Below are positions 1 through 7,300 of a stretch of DNA of 10,764 nucleotides, piece by piece. Each line of letters opens with the position of its first letter. Position 1 is the stretch's first letter. Origin of the DNA: JBGSMF01 sp041740315 (GTDB lineage: Bacteria > Chloroflexota > Anaerolineae > Fen-1058); contig JBGSMF010000387.1 in assembly GCA_041740315.1 (NCBI GenBank), positions 1-10,764 of the forward strand. Reading direction: 5' to 3'. The notes beneath the pieces are model-generated. The model was given only the letters and a program-made list of their open reading frames with translations, ran no database searches and was not told the DNA's origin. A program made the translations under genes and the position numbers.

Positions 1-216
1 AAAAAAGGTCTGGGCAAAAGCCTATTTGAAAGGGCTGCCGATAAAGCGCGGGAGATGGGGGCCAGGTGGTTGTATATCTCTGCTACTCCATCCGAGAATA
101 CGGTGGATTTTTATCTGCGCCTGGGCTGCCGCATCGCGCAAGTAGTAGACTTGGAATTATTTGAGTTGGAGCCAGAAGATATTCATTTGGAATATGGTCT
201 TTATGGGAACGAATAG
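1..216 (+). CDS. GNAT-family N-acetyltransferase, C-terminal end (5' partial)
   Basis: The first 71 codons of the window are the C-terminal part of a GCN5-related N-acetyltransferase, which moves an acetyl group from acetyl-CoA to an amine. The substrate cannot be told from this piece. The visible start, KKGLGKSLFERAADKARE, matches the end of the acetyl-CoA pyrophosphate-binding loop (the G-x-G/A motif) and its following helix. Next come a beta strand (RWLYISATPSE) and the classic 'N-x-x-x-x-F-Y-x-x-x-G' pattern (ENTVDFYLRLGC), then a final strand-rich tail ending in TAG at 214-216. The start and roughly the first half lie outside the window. It has no visible link to the operon downstream and is probably the native neighbour of the inserted region. 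The family call is solid; the specific role is unknown. Confidence 0.85.
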   Translation, partial: KKGLGKSLFERAADKAREMGARWLYISATPSENTVDFYLRLGCRIAQVVDLELFELEPEDIHLEYGLYGNE

Positions 217-232
217 CCGATGGAGACCCTGA

Positions 233-520
233 CAAACTGATATCTGGGCTGCCGCCGATGAGGAAGGGCTGCGCGGTGGGCAAATCCATCTGGCTAACCT
301 GCTTGGCCCCTCGCTTGTGCAGTACGAGTGCGATACGGCCATCATCCTGAATCCTGCGCCTGGTGGCCAGCAGCGGGTGGTGTGGTCAATTGAGAAGAAC
401 CGCTCAGGAGCCACAGGCATCCAGCTAACCTATAGTTTGCTTGGGCCTTATTTTTGTTTCAACCCCAAGGCTGTGAAAGTGAATCTGGGGCAGTTAGTGG
501 AATATCCACCCCGTCAATAA
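233..520 (+). pseudogene. Remnant of a RecA-fold/DnaB-like ATPase, C-terminal end only
   Basis: This frame opens right after an in-frame TGA (230-232) and runs 95 codons to TAA at 518-520. It reads like the last part of a RecA-superfamily ATPase of the DnaB/KaiC kind. A segment LRGGQIHLANLLGPSLVQYE is followed by a strand CDTAIILNP, then VVWSIEKNRSGATG, which resembles the 'KNRxGPxG' turn near the C-terminus of DnaB-type helicase domains, then LTYSLLGPYFCFNP. There is no Walker A motif. The only candidate start in the last two thirds is a GTG at 317 without a ribosome binding site. It begins 16 bases after the stop of the acetyltransferase fragment. I infer a decayed gene left at an island junction. 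A short expressed protein from GTG 317 (67 aa) cannot be excluded. Confidence 0.5.
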
Positions 521-533
521 CCTCGATGTGTGT

Positions 534-560
534 TTGCCTTTTTGTGTAGATTGCTATATT
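534..560 (+). promoter_or_regulatory. Candidate sigma-70-type promoter for the four-gene operon
   Basis: TTGCCT (534-539) resembles a -35 box. TATATT (555-560) resembles a -10 box and is preceded by TG at 552-553, giving an extended -10 (TGCTATATT). The spacer is 15 bases, which is short, but an extended -10 can tolerate a poor -35. Transcription would start near 567 and leave a leader of about 110 bases before the ATG at 676. A weaker alternative is TTGACC (627-632) with TATCGT (649-654), whose transcript would start almost at the ribosome binding site. No other good promoter was seen between 521 and 675. Confidence 0.4.
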
Positions 561-572
561 ATTGCCACAGGT

Positions 573-634
573 GTAGCTTTTAGCCTACCAAAGTAGGGTC
601 AGCCTTGGGCCATGCAGCCTGGTAAGTTGACCCT
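573..634. promoter_or_regulatory. Cluster of short inverted repeats in the operon leader
   Basis: Three dyads lie between the candidate promoter and the first gene: GTAG (573-576) with CTAC (585-588), CCTAC (584-588) with GTAGG (593-597), and the longer AGGGTCA (595-601) with TGACCCT (628-634). The first two share an arm, so they are mutually exclusive if they form as RNA hairpins. The third has a 26-base gap, too wide for a simple operator but possible as an RNA stem. They could be a regulator site or a structured leader. Chance is also a fair explanation for the shorter ones. Confidence 0.3.
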
Positions 635-662
635 TGTTCAACACCTTGTATCGTTCGAGTTC

Positions 663-667
663 AAGGA
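663..667 (+). promoter_or_regulatory. Ribosome binding site that sets the start of gene A
   Basis: AAGGA lies 8 bases before ATG 676. This favours ATG 676 over the upstream in-frame TTG at 634, which would add 14 residues with no family-like character and has no Shine-Dalgarno sequence before it. Confidence 0.7.
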
Positions 668-675
668 CAAGAAAT

Positions 676-2769
676 ATGCCACAAAACCAAGCTACCTGGG
701 TTACAAAGTTATTATTCTGGCATGGACATGATCGCGGCGGGGTGCGTGTCCCTTTCCAAGATGCAGATGACAGACCTGTTCCCCAGACTATTGAAACATC
801 CCTGGTTATTCGCTTGCGCAACCTCGCCAGGGCAATTGCAGATGGGAACCCCTCGGCACCTCGTTATATTTTTCTGATCGGAGGCCCCGGCAATGGTAAG
901 TCTGAAATCGTACAAGACTTCCTGGCAAAACTGGATGAATGCACTGGAATGAATGGTGAACTCGTGGCGCTGCTTAAGCAAGAGTTTAAGCCATCCCCAT
1001 TGATTCGCTGTCAAGTGGGAATCACTCCGGGAATGCTAAAAAGCACACTAGGTGATTTCAAAGCCAAAGTTGGCAGATTACTCATTATACAAGATGCTTC
1101 TGCAACAGAGAAGGCTTTTGGAGTAGCAGCAGAAGAACTTGTTTCCACAATTGCTGACTTAATCACAACTTCGGAAGACCCCCTGCCTATCTTCCTAGTA
1201 TGTGCTAACCGGGGACTTTTGGCCCATGCACTGAAGGTTGCCTATAAACAATGGGGGCCAAAATCCGAAGTTGCAGAGCTTCTCACTCATCTGATTAGAG
1301 CCTCTAGCCTGGGGCTAGAGGCCCTGGCACCAGATGCTGAGCGTCCCTCTTGCTGGCCCTTGGATTCCAATAGTCAGGTGGCTTGCTGGCCCATGGATTT
1401 TGGGAGTTTGATGGAGGCCCAGGGTGGGATTAATTCTGCATTCGAGCAAGTTCTGAGTGCTACGATATTAAGCGACGAATGGGCAAATCTTACCACTTGT
1501 AGTAGTTGTGAAGCGAAGGGCTACTGCCCCTTTGAGCAGAACGTGAGATGGTTGAGAGAAGAGCAAAATCGTGCTAACTTGCTCACCATTTTGCGACGTG
1601 GGGAGTTAGCTACAGGCCAACATTGGAACTTCCGTGATACTTTTTCCTTGGTTGCGGAATTAGTGATTGGTCAGTGGAACGATTTCGATTATGCGCATCC
1701 GTGTGACTGGGTACACGGGCATGCCAGGAAGCTAAGAGACTCAACTACAAGCCCTGACCAACAGATAACTTCCGCTTATATATTGACGAGGCGGCTATAT
1801 CCACAGGCCTTGTTTGCCAACCCTTTGACATGCATAGCAGCGGACCAATGTGCAGAATATGCCAGCCAGGAAGTCCACCTTATCTCTTTTGCCACTGCTC
1901 AGGCAATCAATGATACGCCACAAGATTTATCAAAGCACATCCGCAGGCTCCTTGAGAAAAATTACACAGCACTGGACCCAGCCAATCATACACCAAGGGT
2001 TTTCGATCACCCATTGTGCAAGATCGAGGAGGAATACAGCCAGTCGATCAGCCAAGGAAATGATAGTTTGATTGGCATTGGCTATTCTCCTGCTCCCTTA
2101 GAATCAAAGCTGTTCGGATTGTTAGCCGCGGCAGAAGCGGAATGGAACACTCTAACTCGTAGCTGGGCCAGAACAGGCGTTGTGCTCAGGTTTCTGAGGC
2201 GAACTGCTTGTACATTTGCAAAGAGGTCTATTGGGGCTCGGCAGGGGTATCATGCAGGCAAAGAATACCTAGAAGATTACCAAAAGGCAATTGTAGATCA
2301 AGCCCAGCTTAATAAAATCAGGGCCGCCTTGATACCCCTTTTGGGAGAGGACAAATTTAGGCTCAATTTATTAGAAAGCTTCGGACAGCCTCAAGCCGAA
2401 GAAGGCGGACAGGTGATTCTTGTGACTGACCAACCTGGCATTAGGGTCTTCAAGGCACCGGCAGGCACAGATAAAACGCCTCGACATGATGTACCCTATT
2501 TTGAGGTGGCGGGTCCAGGTATCAAGATTCCTATTACCTTTGATTTTTATTGTGCGCTCAGGTTGCGACAGGAAGGTTGCGCCGGAAGCAGTTTGCCCGC
2601 CAGCGTTCGGGCTGCGATTGACAAAGTGAAACATCGGTATGGCGGGCGCATTTGCCGAGACAGGCAAAAATTCAGTTACCAACAAGCTTATATTGAGATT
2701 GGTAGATACGGCAAAGTCGGTCTTGATGACGAAGATGCCATACCAACTTTTCAGTCGGGTGTAGAGTGA
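676..2769 (+). CDS. P-loop ATPase with cysteine cluster, first gene of the operon (DptF-like position)
   Basis: The protein is 697 aa, starting at ATG 676 behind AAGGA. A clear Walker A motif, GGPGNGKS, lies at residues 69-76 (K75, S76) after a strand RYIFLIG. The likely Walker B strand is GRLLIIQD (residues 133-140), with Gln-Asp where Asp-Glu would be expected. PIFLVCANRG (171-180) fits a sensor-1 strand ending in Asn. A cysteine cluster, C275-x2-C278-x5-C284 followed by PF, looks like part of a zinc site. A conserved-looking segment NFRDTFSLVAELVIG (318-332) follows. The last 350 residues are mostly helical and I recognise no domain in them. No signal peptide or membrane segment is seen, so it should be cytoplasmic. 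It heads the operon, and its stop codon forms part of the ribosome binding site of gene B. Its position and type match DptF, the P-loop partner in phosphorothioation-dependent restriction; this is inferred from architecture, not shown by alignment. ATPase is certain from the motif; the role in DNA defence is inference. Confidence 0.8.
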   Translation: MPQNQATWVTKLLFWHGHDRGGVRVPFQDADDRPVPQTIETSLVIRLRNLARAIADGNPSAPRYIFLIGGPGNGKSEIVQDFLAKLDECTGMNGELVALLKQEFKPSPLIRCQVGITPGMLKSTLGDFKAKVGRLLIIQDASATEKAFGVAAEELVSTIADLITTSEDPLPIFLVCANRGLLAHALKVAYKQWGPKSEVAELLTHLIRASSLGLEALAPDAERPSCWPLDSNSQVACWPMDFGSLMEAQGGINSAFEQVLSATILSDEWANLTTCSSCEAKGYCPFEQNVRWLREEQNRANLLTILRRGELATGQHWNFRDTFSLVAELVIGQWNDFDYAHPCDWVHGHARKLRDSTTSPDQQITSAYILTRRLYPQALFANPLTCIAADQCAEYASQEVHLISFATAQAINDTPQDLSKHIRRLLEKNYTALDPANHTPRVFDHPLCKIEEEYSQSISQGNDSLIGIGYSPAPLESKLFGLLAAAEAEWNTLTRSWARTGVVLRFLRRTACTFAKRSIGARQGYHAGKEYLEDYQKAIVDQAQLNKIRAALIPLLGEDKFRLNLLESFGQPQAEEGGQVILVTDQPGIRVFKAPAGTDKTPRHDVPYFEVAGPGIKIPITFDFYCALRLRQEGCAGSSLPASVRAAIDKVKHRYGGRICRDRQKFSYQQAYIEIGRYGKVGLDDEDAIPTFQSGVE
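1300..1322. repeat. Perfect 10-bp hairpin inside gene A
   Basis: GCCTCTAGCC (1300-1309) is followed by TGG and then its exact reverse complement GGCTAGAGGC (1313-1322). In mRNA this would be a strong stem with a 3-base loop. It encodes part of RASSLGLEALAP (residues 209-219), so it sits in coding sequence. There is no T-run after it, so it is not an intrinsic terminator. It lies just upstream of the 33-base repeat at 1349-1399. Confidence 0.7.
1349..1399 (+). repeat. In-frame 33-base duplication inside gene A (CWPLD/CWPMD)
   Basis: An 18-base unit at 1349-1366 recurs at 1382-1399 with a single T-to-A difference, exactly 33 bases apart. It encodes SCWPLD (residues 225-230) and ACWPMD (236-241). 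The spacing is a multiple of three, so the frame is kept. It may be a recent 11-codon duplication or two structurally selected Cys-Trp-Pro loops. The two cysteines (C226, C237) could belong with the cluster at 275-284. Confidence 0.65.
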
Positions 2770-2778
2770 GGAATAGAT

Positions 2779-4308
2779 ATGAGTCTTTCCGCGTTCAATG
2801 AAGATCCCACCAAGCTACATGAAGCTTATGATGGTTCTTTTCTAACGACCGTAAGGCCAGAGTATTCAACGGGAGAGGTGCTGCTAGGTTCAGCTTACAG
2901 AAGGTTGCTACTTAATAAGCATGACCGGGAAGTAGATCTCGAGGACATTACCAGGCTGCCTGGTCATCTAGCGACAATCCCCCTGGAGTCTGAGGCAATG
3001 TGGAAAGGACTTTTCTTGGAGAGAAGTGGGCTTGCCAGCCCACCCCCAGCAGGCCAGCAAAAACACGGACTCCGTCAGTTGATGCCACTTGTCCCTGAGA
3101 TTGGACGCTATGCTTGTGTTCTTGGCAAGAAACGAGATCGCTGGTATCCAGGGTCATTGTTAATGCAAGTAATCGGAGCGGGGGTAGGAAGAAGCAATGG
3201 CCAGGGATTGGTTCTTCGCTTGCAAGAAGCATTGGACATTAATGATGGGGATGACCTATTCGCAATCTTCTTAAATGGTCATCTTAGAGACAACCCACTT
3301 CCTGATCAGTCTCCCATAGATTCCCGACAACTTAGCCTGGATGTTGACAGCCGTGCCTATCAAGAGAAGATATGTGGTCGTATTTGGTCCCCTGCAGAGC
3401 GTTTCTGCGTGGACCTGGACGCTATTCTTGCACTTAAAAGAGTACTTACCAGGCGGCAATGGATAGTGCTACTAGGAGCATTGATACGAATTGGGTTGAC
3501 TATGCATTTTCTGTGGGTCTGCCGGCTCAATGATAAATTCTGGCAGATGATTCTTGGTGTAATAGATGGTAATCCTGCACCCAGTAGTGAGGAGATAGAA
3601 AGTACTCTCTGGCAATGCCACAACAGGCAACGGCCTATCCTGGAAATTGGTCGTGATGGGGCGACACAAATTCGACAGTGTATTTCGAACTATGTTCAAG
3701 CTCAATTCGGTATCAACTTGGTTCTCTTTATGTTGGAGGAAGCGGGGGTAGGTTGGAAAACAGCGATTGGTCAGACTGACGAGAACGGCCAAGAAACTAC
3801 ACTGACTGTTGGAATCCACGCCTTTCTTAGTCATGTTAGCCAATCTCGCTTGAAAATTGATAAAACAGACCCATGCAGCCTTCTCGAGCAAAAATGTAGC
3901 CAATTGATAGATGAGCAACACGAGTTAGTGGAATGTAAACGTGGCAGTTCAAAAAACCTCTTTGAGTTTGCCAGGTACAGTCTCGGACAGATTCAACCGG
4001 CTATAGATGATGAAAAAGCCTACGATCAATCTTATCTCTTGATCAGAAAGAACAAGTCCAACAGATCCCCATGGCCAGTACGTATTGGGCCGGCTATGCT
4101 CATTGCCCTAGTCCATGCTTGTTGCACAGCCCAAGAAGGTGTTCCTACCAGCGTTGAGGATTTCAGGGATCATCTTGAAGAATACGGGTTGTGGGTAGGT
4201 GTTGGGGAACTGAGCCGAGGGCAAATCGGCACAGACCTGGAGAAACTTGGCTTGGTCATTGATAGTCCCGATGCTGTTGGAGGCAGACTTTTGGTTGCCC
4301 CCTTCTAA
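2779..4308 (+). CDS. Unrecognised 509-aa protein with winged-helix-like C-terminus, middle gene of the operon (DptG-like position)
   Basis: I do not recognise this family. The start ATG 2779 has GAGGA (2768-2772) 6 bases upstream; that site contains the TGA stop of gene A, so the two genes are probably translationally coupled. The N-terminal third is soluble-looking, with a basic aromatic patch GKKRDRWYPGSLL (116-128). One hydrophobic helix, WIVLLGALIRIGLTMHFLWV (228-247), has an arginine in the middle and is more likely a buried helix than a membrane anchor. The last 75 residues (about 435-509) alternate helix, helix and short strand. They end in ELSRGQIGTDLEKLGLV then a strand pair finishing LLVAPF, which looks like a winged-helix fold with a recognition-helix-like SRGQIGTDLEKLG. 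This suggests DNA or protein binding. It lies between an ATPase and a giant RuvB-fused protein, the place DptG holds in dptFGH operons; that comparison is positional only. Confidence 0.75.
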   Translation: MSLSAFNEDPTKLHEAYDGSFLTTVRPEYSTGEVLLGSAYRRLLLNKHDREVDLEDITRLPGHLATIPLESEAMWKGLFLERSGLASPPPAGQQKHGLRQLMPLVPEIGRYACVLGKKRDRWYPGSLLMQVIGAGVGRSNGQGLVLRLQEALDINDGDDLFAIFLNGHLRDNPLPDQSPIDSRQLSLDVDSRAYQEKICGRIWSPAERFCVDLDAILALKRVLTRRQWIVLLGALIRIGLTMHFLWVCRLNDKFWQMILGVIDGNPAPSSEEIESTLWQCHNRQRPILEIGRDGATQIRQCISNYVQAQFGINLVLFMLEEAGVGWKTAIGQTDENGQETTLTVGIHAFLSHVSQSRLKIDKTDPCSLLEQKCSQLIDEQHELVECKRGSSKNLFEFARYSLGQIQPAIDDEKAYDQSYLLIRKNKSNRSPWPVRIGPAMLIALVHACCTAQEGVPTSVEDFRDHLEEYGLWVGVGELSRGQIGTDLEKLGLVIDSPDAVGGRLLVAPF

Positions 4309-4360
4309 GGTATATACATACCCATCTATCGGCCCCAGGATTTTGTTAAGGAGATAGTTA
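4309..4360 (+). promoter_or_regulatory. Gap between genes B and C with small hairpin and strong ribosome binding site
   Basis: This 52-base gap is the longest in the operon. It holds GGTAT-ATAC-ATACC (4309-4322), a 5-bp stem directly after the gene B stop, with no T-run, so it is not a convincing terminator. AAGGAG (4348-4353) lies 7 bases before ATG 4361 and is the best ribosome binding site in the window. It fixes the gene C start. No promoter is evident here. Confidence 0.5.
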
Positions 4361-7300
4361 ATGCTTCGACTTGCCGCCGCTATAAAAGAAGTAATAGAGG
4401 AATATGTGCAAGCCAGGATGGCTTGTGATCCCAATACGCAGATCCGGCTTGTGCTGGTTGGTCCGCCACGTGAGGCACTTGGAGTTGTGTTTAACCTACT
4501 GACAAACAATGGTACCTGTGAATGGCATATAAGTGTCGGTGGGCAAGAACATGATATTACGGTGCTATGGATTGACGCAGAGGCTTCTACAACCAGTTCT
4601 ATCTTGAAGAGTCAAAGATGTGACTGGGATTATGCTGTGAACGTCCGCAATAGCGTGAGGCAAGCTGTCTTACTTGTTTCCCCGGCAAAACTTGACGCTA
4701 TGCAAGAGTCAATCACCAACGCTACGGACATAATAGGAACGCCACGACTTGACACAGCTGCGGCAGGGTGGTGGACTATTCAGCCCTGGGCACACATTGT
4801 TCAGAAAATTTCCGAAAACTTGGGCGCGGCAAGGCAAGTCATCCGTGATACTCTCAACAGCGTCATAAAGGCCAGTGTAGACTTGGAGCCTGTTGCGCGC
4901 GGCTCGTATCCATGGTCTGTAGCTGACCAGTTGCTGGAACCCTTGACTACTCTGTCCCCATCCACTGTGCTTGCTGCCACCACCGGGCTTCCGTTCTTTG
5001 AAGAACCCACAATTACACCAGAACTATTGAGGAGCGGAATTGATGTAATTCGGGGGCTTGGAGAATTTTTAGAGGAGCAAGGACTAAACGATGGTATAAG
5101 CACTCTAAAAGGAACTGAAACAGCCCAAAACGATAGTTTAGGCGGTGCATTGGACGAATTGTCAACGCATCTACTAAAACGTGCTGGGTCAGGGTTGGCA
5201 TTTTCTCGTATTCCCACATGGTTTTATCGCCCCGGTTCAACTTCAGACTCTTGGTGGCGGACCTTGACCGAAGAACGCCTGGGCAAAATGCTGGAAGAAG
5301 CAGGCTACAAAAAATCACCCAAGAAGAAATCCCTAGCCTTGACCTGCGAGAATCCCAAGGATGGCAAAAAGAATCCTGTCCCTGATCCATGTATCGTTGT
5401 TGATCACGTAGAATTGAAGGCCGGCCACCCACAAGAGGCTCCTCCTCCAACGATAACGTTCCGAAGAAAAGTTGGACGGACCTGGGAAGACTTATCTGCG
5501 AGTAATCAGGGTGATACCTGCATTGATGATGGGATTACCGCGGATGGTCAGCTTGCTGAGAAACCAATCAGATACGAGTGCTCGGCTGACGATTATAAAC
5601 CAGGCAAGGTAGATGTCGTTATCCTGGATAGGTTTACTTGCCGAGGAATTGCCCGGGTAAGGGAAGCAAGGAGGAACAATGCACCTTCAAAACCTAAAAA
5701 GCAGCCGAATTGGCGACAGGAGATCGAGGTCTCAAGAGCCGGCATTCATGACCTCGACATTTACCATGCGTCTGACGTTGCAACAGTAGAAATTTGGCAT
5801 GAGTCCAAATTACTCGAATCGAAGCCGGCTAATAGCCCTGCAAGATTCATCCTGCAAGATGTTGAGCACAATTACCAATTGCAGGTTGTTCTTAAGGCAA
5901 ACAATGGGAATGAATTAAGCAAGTGGACAATAGAATTTTCTGTAACAGAAGAAGACATAAGAAAGGCCCCAACTCGATTTGACGCCCTCGTGCAAGCGCA
6001 CCAGGAAAGGAAAAGACAACCTGGAATAGTCCAGCCTCGTAATGTACCTTTACGGCAGATAGAAAGCAGCTACTTGGCTTCACAGAGCAGTTGGCGGCCA
6101 GTGCTGGCATGCTGGGAATCAGAGGTTGAAAAATTCCCCATCATCCACTGGGAGGCTCCACGACTTGGAACAATTACCCCTCAACCAGATCCTCGTCCAA
6201 AAGACTTTGCACCACCGTCCGCACTCATTGAGGCGCGAGATGAAATACGAGTCCAACTATACAACGAGTCAAGGCAGTTAGTAGAGATAGATTTAGCAAA
6301 GCCAGGATTAAGCCCCTTGATCGAGGTTTATCTCAAAGAGTATGTGAGTTGGTTGAGTAGTTCTCCAAACCAAGCCACATGGTTCGACTGCATTGCTATT
6401 CACGTAACAGAGCAGAATATCCAGGCGGGGCGTGTCACTGCCAGCAGTGAACCTTATGTGATCTTGCTATCTCCATTTCACCCTTTGCGGCTGGGATGGC
6501 AATACCTAGCCCAGTCACAGCTTGCTGGATCGTTGCCCAATCATTGCCCAGCCGCTGGGTTGCTTTCGCCTCATGGTTGCCCCAACATAGGATCTTGGCC
6601 CCTGTATGCAGGTACAGGTTATGAGAGCTGGCGCACCTTTTTTACTATTTCCTCTGATAATCCTTACTGGGCCGTTCTATTGAACCAACAATGCCTGGAA
6701 CATGACAAACAGCGTCAAGTGCTTCAAATCCTTGTCGAACTCGGGCTTGAACCACGTGGCTTGGTAGGTAGGTTTACCGAGTCGCAGGCAGAGGATACAC
6801 TAAACGAGGTGTCCAAAATCCTTTCGGCGCGATCGGTATTGAGAATGGGCATTGTGGGGTCAGGCGAGGCTACTTCTGAATGTATCGAGGGCATTATTCG
6901 TTGGTGTGACCTGCAATTTAGCGAAGAAAGTGAGAAACGCAGCGATCCTGACAAAGCCCCGCTGCTTCCCCCCTATTCTGTCGAGATCTTCTACCAGGAA
7001 CCTATTCAAGGTAAGCCCGACCATTGGCATGGAATTTCATCGGAAAGGATAGCGGCATTATCTGAAAAGACAGGCGAAAAGGTTAGATGGTTTGTCCATG
7101 CGGCAGAAGCCCGATCAAGAGATTACGATCTGGTTATCCTCGATCAACTGGGCGTGTATGATGCACGCGGCAAAGAAGGAGAGGCTAGATCCCCCATTAG
7201 CAATGGCGTGTTATATCGTTCCAGGGTACGAGAAGATAGCGAAGGAGCATTATGGCTGGCAGAAGCTCGTGTTGCCAAGCCGCGTGAGACTTTGCCAAGT

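Noticed and set aside
634..675. Earlier TTG start for gene A at 634.
   Set aside because: No ribosome binding site precedes it, it overlaps an arm of the leader inverted repeat, and ATG 676 has a well-spaced AAGGA.
3460..3525. Possible transmembrane helix in gene B (residues 228-247).
   Set aside because: It is single, contains an arginine in the middle, and the neighbouring genes are soluble; a buried helix is more likely.
3472..3921. Long open frames on the minus strand inside genes B and C (for example 149 codons at 3472-3921 and 145 codons at 5013-5450).
   Set aside because: They lie antisense inside clearly coding + strand genes, show no recognisable domain or ribosome binding site, and are shadows.
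4309..4322. Small hairpin after gene B as a transcription terminator.
   Set aside because: The stem is only 5 bp, AT-rich, and has no following T-run; genes B and C probably share one transcript.
4448..4484. GPPREALG near the N-terminus of gene C (residues 34-41) resembles a Walker A motif.
   Set aside because: It lacks the essential Gly-Lys-Ser/Thr, so it is not a functional nucleotide-binding loop.
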